From contig QCCH01000003.1 of the NCBI GenBank assembly GCA_003281315.1, positions 1 to 64,000 of the forward strand: a stretch of DNA of 64,000 bases, in the 5' to 3' direction. Position numbers and translations under genes: made by a program. This stretch comes from Prochlorococcus sp. AG-347-K20. Lineage in GTDB: Bacteria > Cyanobacteriota > Cyanobacteriia > PCC-6307 > Cyanobiaceae. Positions 19,313 through 28,296 of the stretch are shown piece after piece (position 1 is the first letter of the stretch; every line of letters begins with the position of its first letter). A model generated the notes under the pieces. The model was not told where the DNA came from, made no database searches, and saw nothing but the letters and a program-made list of their open reading frames with translations.

Positions 19313-19591
19313 AAGACTAAATTAGGCTAGCTCGTAATAATTTTTCAATTATCTAAACCCTTCAGTTATTAAGGTTAAGTTAATAAAAAAACAATTAGTA
19401 AGGTCGAGACTTATCTGAAATAATAGATAGTTTCTCTCGGGATAAACCCACCTGAGTTTTTTAACGAAGCGCTAAAAAATGTGAAATTTTCAGAGGCTCG
19501 GCTAGCTTGCGAGCTTAAAAATTCACTGAGTTACAATTGTACATCATCAAGTACCATAAAATAAAATAAAATAGAAATAAAGGAAATTTTT
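19313..19591. other. 279-base divergent intergenic region between rplC and ndhN
   Basis: No coding region is visible. It must hold the leader and promoter of the ribosomal array on the minus strand and the ndhN promoter on the plus strand. Features seen: a hairpin with internal loop (GAGA 19406-19409 with TCTC 19433-19436), a terminator-like hairpin (19436-19462), a short stem AGGCTCG/CGAGCTT near 19494-19515, a 10 bp palindrome TACAATTGTA (19532-19541), and GTAC-N8-GTAC at 19539-19554. The amount of structure is high for so short a gap. Confidence 0.5.
19436..19462 (+). terminator. Plus-strand intrinsic-terminator-like hairpin with no gene in front of it
   Basis: CTCGGG (19436-19441) pairs with CCTGAG (19451-19456), including one G-U pair, around a 9-base loop, and six Ts follow at once (19457-19462). 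The T-run fixes the direction as plus strand. No plus-strand protein gene precedes it (rplC runs the other way), so it would end a short untranslated transcript. The stem is modest and a chance match is possible. Confidence 0.4.
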
Positions 19592-20068
19592 ATGCCATTA
19601 CTTCTCTCAGGGAAAAAGTTTCATAATGATTTAAAAACTAACAAATGTCTCGCAATATTTGCTCCTCTTGAAGGTGGTTATGAAACTCGTCTTTTGAGGA
19701 GAATGAGGGCCAAAGGCTTTAAAACTTTTATAACTTCAGCAAGAGGGCTTGGAGATCCAGAAGTTTTCTTGCTCAAATTGCATGGCGTTAGACCACCTCA
19801 CCTTGGTCATCAAAGTGTAGGAAGAAACGGAGCGCTTGGGGAAGTTCAACAAGTAATCCCACAAGCTTCTGAGTTATTTAATGAAAATGATAAAAATAAA
19901 TTACTTTGGTTATTAGAAGGTCAAGTATTATCTCAATCCGAATTAGAGAGCTTAATAGAGATTTGCACTAACGATAATAAACTGACAATAGTTGTTGAAA
20001 TGGGGGGTTCAAGAAAACTTGAATGGAAACCATTAAGTAATTATATTTTGGATGAATTTGAAAGTTAA
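19592..20068 (+). CDS. ndhN: NAD(P)H-quinone oxidoreductase subunit N
   Basis: NdhN (158 residues) is a cyanobacterial and chloroplast-specific subunit of the thylakoid NDH-1 complex, which carries cyclic and respiratory electron flow and supports CO2 uptake. The [18 protein letters not shown] start and the [29 protein letters not shown] core fit the family. A weak AGGA ribosome binding site lies before the ATG. It is followed after 5 bases by ldpA, a likely two-gene operon. Confidence 0.92.
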   Translation: MPLLLSGKKFHNDLKTNKCLAIFAPLEGGYETRLLRRMRAKGFKTFITSARGLGDPEVFLLKLHGVRPPHLGHQSVGRNGALGEVQQVIPQASELFNENDKNKLLWLLEGQVLSQSELESLIEICTNDNKLTIVVEMGGSRKLEWKPLSNYILDEFES

Positions 20069-20073
20069 ATTGT

Positions 20074-21081
20074 TTGATTAAAACCAAGAATAAAAAAGAT
20101 AAATGGATTAAGTTAATTTGTGGTGCCAGTAATGAAGATATTGTTGCCATAGAAGATTTATGTGCAATTTATACTGCTGCTGGTGTCGACTACATAGATG
20201 TTGCAGCAGAAGAATCTATAGTTTATGCAGCAAAAAAAGGAATCGATTGGGCAAAAAAAGTCTTTAAAAACTCCCCTGGATTAATGATAAGTATTAGTGA
20301 TGGTAATGACATCCACTTTCGAAAAGCAAAATTTGATCCTTTAAAATGTCCCCCTAGTTGTCCAAGACCATGCGAAAAAGTATGCCCCACCTTTGCAATT
20401 GATAATTTCGGAATTAAAGAGAGTAAATGTTATGGATGTGGAAGATGTTTAAATAGTTGTCCTCTAAATCTAATTAGTGAATATGAATATAATCTGTCAA
20501 AAAATAATTTAGCATCAACACTTCAAAAAATAAGGCCTAATGCCATAGAAATTCATACAGATATCAATCGCCTAGATTCTTTTACAAAAGTTGTAAGTAT
20601 CCTTAAAAGTTCTGGAATGAAATTAGACAAGATATCTATTAGTTGTGGATTAAATCAATCTTTCAAAAAAGCCCAAGAGCCCGAAGATCTTTTGAAAGCT
20701 CTTTGGGAAAGATATGAAATTCTGTATGAGCTAGATATTCCCCTTATTTGGCAACTAGATGGAAGGCCAATGTCTGGAGATCTTGCTCCTACAACAAGTA
20801 GAGATGCTGTTAAGTTATTTGAAAAAATCGGTTCAGATCTTCCGCCAGGATTAATTCAATTAGCAGGAGGAACAAATGAAAAAACTCATGAATTGTTGAA
20901 CTCAAACAATCTCCCAGATGGAATAGCATTTGGAAGTGCTGCAAGAAAAATTATGCAGCCCCTCATTGAATTTGCTCACAAAAATAACAAAAAACTCTAT
21001 GAGTATCCTGAAATAATGGGTTTGGCGATCAAAAAAGCTCAGAAATTTCTAGAGCCATGGAAATCGAGCTCATTCAAATAA
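20074..21081 (+). CDS. ldpA: LdpA-type iron-sulfur protein (circadian input)
   Basis: This 335-residue protein resembles LdpA, the iron-sulfur protein of Synechococcus elongatus that senses redox state and tunes the circadian period. Two ferredoxin-like Cys clusters are visible near residues 90-130: CPPSCPRPCEKVCP and CYGCGRCLNSCP, fit for [4Fe-4S]. The start is TTG at 20074; no ATG is close by in frame, so initiation is probably weak and coupled to ndhN. High-light Prochlorococcus keep a reduced clock (KaiBC without KaiA), which makes an input component worth noting; that context is from general knowledge. Confidence 0.85.
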   Translation: MIKTKNKKDKWIKLICGASNEDIVAIEDLCAIYTAAGVDYIDVAAEESIVYAAKKGIDWAKKVFKNSPGLMISISDGNDIHFRKAKFDPLKCPPSCPRPCEKVCPTFAIDNFGIKESKCYGCGRCLNSCPLNLISEYEYNLSKNNLASTLQKIRPNAIEIHTDINRLDSFTKVVSILKSSGMKLDKISISCGLNQSFKKAQEPEDLLKALWERYEILYELDIPLIWQLDGRPMSGDLAPTTSRDAVKLFEKIGSDLPPGLIQLAGGTNEKTHELLNSNNLPDGIAFGSAARKIMQPLIEFAHKNNKKLYEYPEIMGLAIKKAQKFLEPWKSSSFK

Positions 21082-21175
21082 TATTTTTATTTTTCAAAAC
21101 TAGCGCCATTTTTATAAAAAATTTGTATTTTTTGGATAGAAAAAAATCTTTTCATGTATTAAAGTAGTAATTCAA

Positions 21176-21247
21176 TGGGCCGTCGCCAAGTGGTAAGGCA
21201 TCGGGTTTTGGTCTCGACATTCCTAGGTTCGAATCCTAGCGGCCCAG
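21176..21247 (+). tRNA. tRNA-Gln(UUG)
   Basis: A 72-base cloverleaf. The acceptor stem is TGGGCCG/CGGCCCA, the discriminator is G, the T loop is GGTTCGAATCC and the anticodon is TTG in the context TTTTGGT. The CCA end is not encoded. It lies between ldpA and a HAD gene. Confidence 0.95.
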
Positions 21248-21263
21248 TTCTAATATTCAATTG

Positions 21264-22040
21264 GTGTCTTCTCAAAAAATTTTTCTATTTGATTTTGATG
21301 GAGTAATAGTTGATGGAATGCAAGAATATTGGCATAGCTCCTTGCTGGCCTGTGAAAGATATTTAAATTCACCCAACATCACTATTGATCAAAAACTTTA
21401 TCAAGGAGTACCAAATTCTTTCAAAGAAATTAGGCCTTGGGTTAAATATGGTTGGGAAATGATTCTAATTGTTCACGAAATTATAAAAACAGAAAATCCA
21501 TTAAAAAGTAATAATAAAGATGATTTCATTAATAATTATTATCAAAATTGCCAGAGGATATTAAATGAAAATTCCTGGGTTGCAGAAGATATACAAAAAA
21601 TGTTAGATAAGTCTCGCAAGTACCAAATTGATAAAGATTTTAAATCGTGGGTAAATTTACATAAACCTTTTTTTGAAATTATAAATTTTATGAAAGAATT
21701 AAGCAAAAGAGGAATAAAAACTGGAGTTATAACAACTAAAGGTAAAATATTTGCAGAAAAAATTCTTAAACAATTAAATATTTTTCCAGAATTTATTTTT
21801 GGTTATGAATCAGGAACAAAAATCAAAATAGCTGAAAAACTTACACAAACTTATGAAATTTTAGGCTTTATAGAAGATAGAAAAAAAACTCTAATCGATA
21901 TTAAACAAAATTCAGAAACTTCTCACATTCCATGCTTCCTAGCTGATTGGGGATATTTGAAAGAATCAGATAAAAATAAGTTAAGTAATGAAATCAAATT
22001 ATTAAAATTAGGAAACCTTGGAGAATTAGTTGCAATTTAA
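21264..22040 (+). CDS. HAD-superfamily hydrolase of unknown substrate
   Basis: The protein (about 258 residues) begins with HAD motif I as FLFDFDGVIVDG, where the first Asp is the nucleophile. Motif II is probably GVITTKG near residue 155, the motif III Lys lies in TKIKIAEKL and motif IV in GFIEDRKKT. The start is either TTG at 21261 or the adjacent GTG at 21264; no in-frame ATG precedes motif I. A phosphatase role is likely, but the substrate cannot be read from sequence. It sits between tRNA-Gln and recA. Confidence 0.8.
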   Translation: MSSQKIFLFDFDGVIVDGMQEYWHSSLLACERYLNSPNITIDQKLYQGVPNSFKEIRPWVKYGWEMILIVHEIIKTENPLKSNNKDDFINNYYQNCQRILNENSWVAEDIQKMLDKSRKYQIDKDFKSWVNLHKPFFEIINFMKELSKRGIKTGVITTKGKIFAEKILKQLNIFPEFIFGYESGTKIKIAEKLTQTYEILGFIEDRKKTLIDIKQNSETSHIPCFLADWGYLKESDKNKLSNEIKLLKLGNLGELVAI

Positions 22041-22054
22041 AGATAATCAGCTAG

Positions 22055-22068
22055 AGTACAGATGTACT
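22055..22068 (+). promoter_or_regulatory. LexA (SOS) box upstream of recA
   Basis: AGTACAGATGTACT fits the cyanobacterial SOS box pattern AGTAC-N4-GTACT exactly. It lies 84 bases before the recA ATG, and a -10-like TATAGT (22068-22073) abuts it. LexA bound here would block polymerase. This predicts DNA-damage induction of recA. Confidence 0.85.
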
Positions 22069-22152
22069 ATAGTTTGTATTTATGAAGTTTGGTTTAAATA
22101 AAAATTTCCAAATTTAGAATAATTACAAGAACTTTAACCGATAAATCAAACA

Positions 22153-23250
22153 ATGAGCCTTGAAGAAAAGAAAAAAACTGAATCAAAAGAAAAAGACAAG
22201 GCATTAAGTCTTGTCTTAGGTCAAATAGAAAGAAATTTTGGACGAGGTTCAATAATGAGACTTGGTGACGCCTCAAGAATGAAAGTAGAAACAATATCTA
22301 CTGGAGCGCTCACCTTAGATTTAGCATTAGGAGGAGGCTATCCAAAAGGAAGAGTAGTAGAAGTTTACGGACCAGAAAGTTCAGGAAAAACTACATTAAC
22401 GCTTCACGCTATTGCGGAAGTCCAAAAAAATGGAGGAGTAGCTGCATTTGTAGATGCTGAGCATGCACTCGATCCAGTTTATGCGGCCTCTTTAGGTGTT
22501 GATGTTGAAAATTTATTAGTTTCACAGCCAGATACTGGTGAAATGGCTCTAGAAATAGTTGACCAACTTATAAGATCGAGTGCGGTAGATCTTGTAGTTG
22601 TTGACTCGGTCGCAGCATTAACCCCAAGAGCCGAGATAGAAGGAGAGATGGGAGATCACGTAATTGGAAGCCAAGCAAGGCTAATGAGCCAAGCAATGAG
22701 GAAAATAACAGGAAATATTGGCAAATCTGGATGTACGGTAATATTCCTGAATCAATTGCGCCTAAAAATTGGCGTTACATACGGCAATCCAGAAACAACC
22801 ACAGGAGGTAATGCATTAAAATTTTACGCCTCAGTAAGACTTGATATCAGAAGAATTCAAACTCTTAAAAGAGGTACTGAGGAATATGGCATAAGAGCAA
22901 AAGTGAAAGTAGCAAAAAACAAAGTTGCACCACCATTTAGAATTGCAGAATTTGATATTCTCTTTGGGAAAGGTATTAGTACAACAGGATGCTTATTAGA
23001 TTTAGCAGAAGAGACTAATATCATCATAAGGAGAGGTGCTTGGTATAGTTATGAAGGAGAAAATATTGGACAAGGAAGAGATAATACAATTATTTGGCTT
23101 GATCAAAACTTAGAAATCAGGAATAAAGTCGAATCTATGGTTAAAGAGAAATTAACAGAAGGAACTGAAGTCAGTTCTAATTCGATGAAAGCATTAAATA
23201 GCAATCCTGCTAATACAATCGCTGTTAATGATATAAAAACAGTAGCTTAG
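22153..23250 (+). CDS. recA: Recombinase RecA
   Basis: RecA (365 residues) forms filaments on single-stranded DNA for strand exchange and triggers LexA self-cleavage. The Walker A is [10 protein letters not shown] near residue 75, Walker B is [10 protein letters not shown], and the DNA-binding loops include QALRKITGNI-like (here AMRKITGNI) and [14 protein letters not shown]. Length is typical. It has its own LexA box and is preceded by a HAD gene on the same strand. Confidence 0.98.
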   Translation: MSLEEKKKTESKEKDKALSLVLGQIERNFGRGSIMRLGDASRMKVETISTGALTLDLALGGGYPKGRVVEVYGPESSGKTTLTLHAIAEVQKNGGVAAFVDAEHALDPVYAASLGVDVENLLVSQPDTGEMALEIVDQLIRSSAVDLVVVDSVAALTPRAEIEGEMGDHVIGSQARLMSQAMRKITGNIGKSGCTVIFLNQLRLKIGVTYGNPETTTGGNALKFYASVRLDIRRIQTLKRGTEEYGIRAKVKVAKNKVAPPFRIAEFDILFGKGISTTGCLLDLAEETNIIIRRGAWYSYEGENIGQGRDNTIIWLDQNLEIRNKVESMVKEKLTEGTEVSSNSMKALNSNPANTIAVNDIKTVA

Positions 23251-23252
23251 AT

Positions 23253-23498
23253 TTATAAAGAATCAGCTAAAGTCCACCACCCAGCAGCAGGGCCTATAAA
23301 TCTCACTACAATCCATAAGATTACTAACCCTCCGATTCCAAACCAACTGGCCTTAATACTTAATTTAATTAGGTTATCTCTTTGATTTATTGTAAAAGGA
23401 AACCATTCAAATAATCTTGGAGACTCATCAATTTTAGTTTTAGTATTATTTTTTTTTGGAGGTAAACCAAGTGTTTTACGTCTTTTTGCTTCTCCCAT
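23253..23498 (-). CDS. DUF2839-type small membrane protein
   Basis: This 81-residue protein begins MGEAKRRKTLGLPPKK, a start I associate with the cyanobacterial DUF2839 family. One hydrophobic segment at about residues 52-69 predicts a single membrane pass, followed by a conserved-looking PAAGWW. Function is unknown. It converges on recA with only 2 bases between the stops. Confidence 0.75.
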   Translation of the reverse strand: MGEAKRRKTLGLPPKKNNTKTKIDESPRLFEWFPFTINQRDNLIKLSIKASWFGIGGLVILWIVVRFIGPAAGWWTLADSL

Positions 23499-23527
23499 AT
23501 TTCTTTAGTTATTTACAAAATCATAAC

Positions 23528-24976
23528 CTAATCAAAAGGTAGCATATAGTTAATTTGTTTTGAGGGTTGAATGTTTTGCAAAAGTAATCTTCCCCAGTTT
23601 CTTTTATTTGCTCTTCCATCTAGGATTATTAACTTACCTGAATTTCTTCTTAAAGGAGAAATAGATCTTTCAAGTTTAATTCTAGCTTGAGGAAGTAAGA
23701 AGTCTCTAAACCAATCTTGAGAAAGCTTCTTTTTATGAGAGACAGTAATTGCATTTATGGGTTCTGACATATTCGGAATCGGAAGTAAAGGAATGATAAT
23801 TTGTTCTGGAATTTGAATTAAATAAGAATTCATAATCCACCAGTCAAAACTAGAGCAAAGGATTTCATTTCTACCTGAGGGAATTGTCTCTAGCAGGACT
23901 CTCTTCCCGTAAGTAGAAGCTAATTCTGTAGCAAGATTAGTTTTTAAATCAATATCATCAGACAACACTAAAGTTAAACCCTTTCTAAAAAGTATTAACT
24001 TTTTGCATTTGTCCAAGATTGAATTGGTAAAAAGAGTATTATTAGGAAGCAACTGTTTAGAGGGTATATATAAAGAAATCTTTTTCTCTTCAAAATTACT
24101 CTTAAAATTAATAACCAAGTCAATATCTAAACTATGCTTTTTAAAATACATTTGGAAAAAATTATCTTTTCTCAATGCTGATAAAAAAACAAATTTATTA
24201 TTTGAAAAAAATTCCTTAATTTGAAAAAGTTCATCTATTGGCTGTAAATACAAATTCCAATCTAAATTTGTATCGTTTAACTTTACCCAGCACGCCCAAC
24301 CTTTTGATAATGCTTTGTTGACGCTTAAAAATTTATCAGAAAAAAAAGAATTTTCATGAAAAAAATTTGACAAGAAACTAATTTCTTTTTCATCTAAATT
24401 GATATAACTATTTCCTAAGACCTTTCTCAAGAAAAACTTTTTCTTCAACGAATCATATACTTTTATAAATTTTTGATTGATTAATTCAAATTCTTTAAAA
24501 TTTTTTGTCCAATCCTTTTTAAGTAAAGAAATCCTAAAATGATTTTTTAAATCCTGTTTTATATCCTCAATTCCAGAATAAACTATTCGATGATTTCTAA
24601 GATTACGAGAATTGGGATCATTAAGAAAATTTTGTATAGTTATCAAGTGAACATAATGATTTGCAAAAATAAATTGATCATTTTTCAAAATAAAATTAAA
24701 ACCTAGATTTTTCAATGAATCAATCTGAAATTGTCTTATAAATTGGATTTTTTCTTTAGATAAAATAAAAGTTGAATCCTCTTCCTTTAAAAATAAAGAA
24801 ATCAAAATTGGAGGTAACCAATCATAGCTAGAGAAAATTTCTGAATTAATTAGATAGGTAGAATCATTTTCAATACATTTGGAAACTATCCTCCCAAAAG
24901 AATATATGTGCTCCCAATTAATACTTTGATCTCTCAAAAAATTTTTCAAATATTGATGACTTAAAATTTCAAGCAT
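23528..24976 (-). CDS. Picocyanobacterial protein resembling a degenerate helicase
   Basis: The product has 482 residues and is rich in Phe, Leu and Lys. I do not see a Walker A or DEAD/DEAH box. The C-terminal part (SQDWFRDFLLPQARIKLER, then GKLIILDGRANKRNWGRLLL) resembles the end of DinG/Rad3-type helicases. From memory, genes at this place next to recA in related genomes are annotated as putative helicases. The N-terminal 330 residues look unlike any domain I know. It could be a structural relic of a helicase used in repair; confidence in any function is low. It diverges from tyrA. Confidence 0.5.
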   Translation of the reverse strand: MLEILSHQYLKNFLRDQSINWEHIYSFGRIVSKCIENDSTYLINSEIFSSYDWLPPILISLFLKEEDSTFILSKEKIQFIRQFQIDSLKNLGFNFILKNDQFIFANHYVHLITIQNFLNDPNSRNLRNHRIVYSGIEDIKQDLKNHFRISLLKKDWTKNFKEFELINQKFIKVYDSLKKKFFLRKVLGNSYINLDEKEISFLSNFFHENSFFSDKFLSVNKALSKGWACWVKLNDTNLDWNLYLQPIDELFQIKEFFSNNKFVFLSALRKDNFFQMYFKKHSLDIDLVINFKSNFEEKKISLYIPSKQLLPNNTLFTNSILDKCKKLILFRKGLTLVLSDDIDLKTNLATELASTYGKRVLLETIPSGRNEILCSSFDWWIMNSYLIQIPEQIIIPLLPIPNMSEPINAITVSHKKKLSQDWFRDFLLPQARIKLERSISPLRRNSGKLIILDGRANKRNWGRLLLQNIQPSKQINYMLPFD

Positions 24977-25071
24977 TTATAATTAATTTAATTTCAAAAA
25001 CATGCAAAATTTATGAACCTAATATACAAAAAATTGGTATCAATAAAAGAAGGTCTTGAATTAATTAATTT

Positions 25072-25911
25072 ATGAAAATTGGAATAGTAGGATTAGGATT
25101 AATTGGTGGTTCTTTAGGATTAAAACTCCAAAGTCTAAATCATACAATTTATGGAATAGCAAATAATGAATTTAATGAAAAAAAAGCTAAGGATAAAAAA
25201 CTTGCAAATTTCGTTAGCTGTGATCTGAGCTTATTAAAAAAATGTGAGCTAATAATTTTGGCATTGCCTATCAAAGATTTGATCAGTCCGTCGCAACAAT
25301 TAGTAGCATCAATACCTCAGGAAACAATACTAACTGATGTAGGGTCTGTAAAAGAACCAATTGTAAATACATGGGAAAATTCACATCCTCTGTTTATTGG
25401 ATCTCATCCAATGGCAGGCACAGAAAAAAAAGGAGTTGATTCAGGTTTTGAAGGTCTTTTTAAAAATGCAAAATGGATTATTACCCCAACACAAAATAGT
25501 GATTTAAATTCAGTCAGAACTATTTCCGAGCTCATAAAATCAATGGATTGTGAAATTTGCCAAGCTTCGCCAAAAGAACATGATAAAGCAGTATCTCTAA
25601 TTTCTCATTTGCCTATATTTTTAGCTTCTGCCCTCATAGAAACTGCGCAAACAAAAAATAATCAATCTTTATTAGATCTCTCGCAAAAATTAGCTGCTAC
25701 AGGATTTGCTGACACTTCGAGAGTTGGCGGAGGCAATGAACAACTAGGCCTAGATTTAGCTATTAATAATCAGATTAATGTTTTAAATTCCATAAGTAAT
25801 TTTAAAAATAAGCTGAATATACTGGAATCTCTTATTAAAGAAAAAAATTGGGATTTACTTTCTAAAAAACTTGCTGAAGCAAAAGAAAACAGACAAAATT
25901 TTATAAACTAA
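25072..25911 (+). CDS. tyrA: Prephenate/arogenate dehydrogenase
   Basis: TyrA (279 residues) oxidatively decarboxylates prephenate or, more usually in cyanobacteria, arogenate on the way to tyrosine. The dinucleotide-binding loop is GIVGLGLIGGSLG at residues 3-15. SHPMAGTEKKGVDS is the family substrate-binding motif. There is no chorismate mutase or ACT domain. Its 3' end overlaps the convergent crtD 3' end by 11 bases. Confidence 0.92.
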   Translation: MKIGIVGLGLIGGSLGLKLQSLNHTIYGIANNEFNEKKAKDKKLANFVSCDLSLLKKCELIILALPIKDLISPSQQLVASIPQETILTDVGSVKEPIVNTWENSHPLFIGSHPMAGTEKKGVDSGFEGLFKNAKWIITPTQNSDLNSVRTISELIKSMDCEICQASPKEHDKAVSLISHLPIFLASALIETAQTKNNQSLLDLSQKLAATGFADTSRVGGGNEQLGLDLAINNQINVLNSISNFKNKLNILESLIKEKNWDLLSKKLAEAKENRQNFIN

Positions 25912-27406
25912 AATTTTCTATACCTTTGGAAGCTAAAATTTGCCTTGAAACCATTAATGCAGACTGACTAACACCTGCAGTCCCCTCTCCTGGATAAATC
26001 GAATCTCCACATAACCATAAACCTTCAAAAGGTGTCCTACTTGATAATCCAAATAAACCAAAAATATCTGGATTTTGACCAAGCCCGCCTACTATTCCAT
26101 TAGGTCTTTTTGTCCATTTTTCAAAGCCCAATGGAGTTGCTAATTCTCTATGTAGCCATTTTTCAGGATCAATATCAAATTGACTTTCCAATTCAAGGGA
26201 TATTTTTTTCATGAAACCATTTTTTTTCTTTAAGTAAGATTGTTTATCTAGATCAAACCAATCTTCAGTTTTGGTAAAGATACTGGCAATTAAAGTAACC
26301 TCACCTTTTGGCGCTCTTCCATCACCATCATCACTAATTGATACAAATAACGAACAAAATTCTTTTGAAACAAATTGATAATGATTGGAGAATGTTTTTT
26401 TAATATGTTCCTTTTTTAATGCTGAATAAAAAACTACAGCTCCACTTGGATCAGGCAAAGTATTAAGTCGATTTTTATAATTTTTTTTTCTTTCTAAAGG
26501 ATCTTTCAAATGCTTGAGCAAAGATTGTGGAGGTGCAGTATAAATCACATCTTTTGCTTGATATATAAATGATTTTTTTTTCGAATTAGCAGATAGTTGC
26601 CAACACATATTTACGTCGTCAAAAGTTATAGAATTTACTTCTTGTCCAAAAATTAAATTAACTCCAGTTTTAATTAATGAACTTTCTAATGATTCACTTA
26701 AAGACTGCATAGATTTTTTAAGATGCCAAAGACCATGTGGCTGCTGACACATCTGAAGAACAGTAGATCCATATAATGCTGCAGTACTATAAACGTCTTC
26801 TTGAGAATAAAGTTTTAGTTGAAGATTTAAGAATTTAATCAAGCGCTCATTCTTGGATAATCCACATATCCTTAATAGATCAAAAATAGTAGATTTAAGT
26901 AAGATACCTGTGAAAAGGTTTGAAGGTACTAGTGCTTTGAGAAGTTGAGAAAAATCCCAAAAATTACTTATTGGTAATACAGGATTATTATTAGCAAATA
27001 TCCAATTACTTTCATGTATTAGGGTACAAAGCTCCCAAAATCTTTGACTCCCAGGAAACTGCATTTCTCGTTCAGCAATCCATTTACTTTTTTCATACCA
27101 AATAGGTATAGGATTACCACCATCATTTAAATCAACAATGCAAGCAGGGTCTAAAATTGTGGCTTCTGGGGATGGAATATCTAAAAAATCAAAAATTCTA
27201 GAATGTATTCCTCCCTTCTCTAAACCAGCAACCTGAGTTGCGCCAACATCGAAAGTATAATTCTTTCTTTTAAAAGTACCTGCACATCCTCCGGCTTGAG
27301 TATGAGATTCGATTAAAGTCACTGATAAGCCTTGCTTTGATAAAATCGCTGCAGAAGTTAGTCCTGCTATACCGGCGCCTACAACAATAACTTCAGACTT
27401 TTTCAT
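25901..27406 (-). CDS. crtD: FAD-dependent carotenoid desaturase, CrtD-like
   Basis: A 501-residue flavoprotein with the N-terminal Rossmann motif VVGAGIAGLTSAAILSKQG, then GGCAGTFKRKNYTFDVGAT, and the C-terminal FAD signature LWLCGDSIYPGEGTAGVSQS. The whole pattern fits the cyanobacterial C-3',4' desaturase CrtD group, related to CrtI and CrtH. In other cyanobacteria CrtD makes myxoxanthophyll; Prochlorococcus is not known for that pigment, so the true substrate is uncertain and isomerase activity is an alternative. Its start codon is only 4 bases from that of the divergent kinase gene. Confidence 0.7.
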   Translation of the reverse strand: MKKSEVIVVGAGIAGLTSAAILSKQGLSVTLIESHTQAGGCAGTFKRKNYTFDVGATQVAGLEKGGIHSRIFDFLDIPSPEATILDPACIVDLNDGGNPIPIWYEKSKWIAEREMQFPGSQRFWELCTLIHESNWIFANNNPVLPISNFWDFSQLLKALVPSNLFTGILLKSTIFDLLRICGLSKNERLIKFLNLQLKLYSQEDVYSTAALYGSTVLQMCQQPHGLWHLKKSMQSLSESLESSLIKTGVNLIFGQEVNSITFDDVNMCWQLSANSKKKSFIYQAKDVIYTAPPQSLLKHLKDPLERKKNYKNRLNTLPDPSGAVVFYSALKKEHIKKTFSNHYQFVSKEFCSLFVSISDDGDGRAPKGEVTLIASIFTKTEDWFDLDKQSYLKKKNGFMKKISLELESQFDIDPEKWLHRELATPLGFEKWTKRPNGIVGGLGQNPDIFGLFGLSSRTPFEGLWLCGDSIYPGEGTAGVSQSALMVSRQILASKGIENFSL

Positions 27407-27410
27407 TAAA

Positions 27411-28289
27411 ATGCAAAAATTATCTCCTATTGAAATTAACGAAATTTGTGAAGAATTAGGTGAAACCTATCCAAAAAGTATTGAACAAGTACACGGTGGC
27501 GATATTCATAATGCATGGCGAATAGAATTCTCAAACAAAAAGTTATTCCTTAAAAGAAACATTAGAAACAAAAAATTTCTTGAATTTGAAAAATATTGTC
27601 TCCAAAATTTGAGAAAATATATTAATCAAGAAAACTTAGTTATTCCTGAAGTTATTGGATATAAAAATATAAAAAATATAGAGATTCTTTTGATTGAATG
27701 GATAGATATGCATAACTTTGACCAAAAAAAGCTTGGAAAAGGTTTAGGTGAATTGCACTTGAAATCAGCTGAATCTAACCCCAAAATGTTTGGGTTTCCA
27801 GTTGAGGGTTTTATCGGAACAACAGATCAGAAAAAAGGCTTGGAAGATAATTGGATAGATTGTTTTTTAAACTTAAGGATAATACCTCAATTATTAAGTC
27901 TAAAATCGAGAATTTTAGATAAAGAAATAAACAATAAAGTTAAAGAAAAAATTAAATCAGAATTGCTGAATCACAAACCAATAAATGCTCTAGTTCATGG
28001 TGATTTATGGTCAGGCAATGCAGGAATGGACAAAAATGGAAGAGGGGTTATATTTGACCCTGCATCTTGGTGGGCAGATAATGAAGTAGATATAGCTATG
28101 ACAAAACTATTTGGAGGTTTTAGAAAAGAATTTTATGAAGAATACCATAGAATTTTTCCTATAAAAAAGGGATTTGAAAAAAGAATTATTATTTATAATT
28201 TTTATCACATATTAAATCACGCCAATATGTTTGGAGGAGGGTACTTAAACCAAGTTGAAGATTACGTAAAAGCAATTCTAAATATGTAA
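27411..28289 (+). CDS. Fructosamine kinase family protein
   Basis: The 292-residue protein has a protein-kinase-like fold. Visible elements are the glycine-rich VHGGDIHNAWRIEF, the lysine strand KLFLKRN, the catalytic loop HGDLWSGNAG near residue 198 and FDPASWWADNEVDIAM after it. The family phosphorylates ketosamines such as ribulosamine- or fructosamine-lysine on glycated proteins, removing the adduct. It diverges from crtD with 4 bases between start codons, so its promoter must lie inside crtD. Confidence 0.85.
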   Translation: MQKLSPIEINEICEELGETYPKSIEQVHGGDIHNAWRIEFSNKKLFLKRNIRNKKFLEFEKYCLQNLRKYINQENLVIPEVIGYKNIKNIEILLIEWIDMHNFDQKKLGKGLGELHLKSAESNPKMFGFPVEGFIGTTDQKKGLEDNWIDCFLNLRIIPQLLSLKSRILDKEINNKVKEKIKSELLNHKPINALVHGDLWSGNAGMDKNGRGVIFDPASWWADNEVDIAMTKLFGGFRKEFYEEYHRIFPIKKGFEKRIIIYNFYHILNHANMFGGGYLNQVEDYVKAILNM

Positions 28290-28296
28290 TCTTTAA

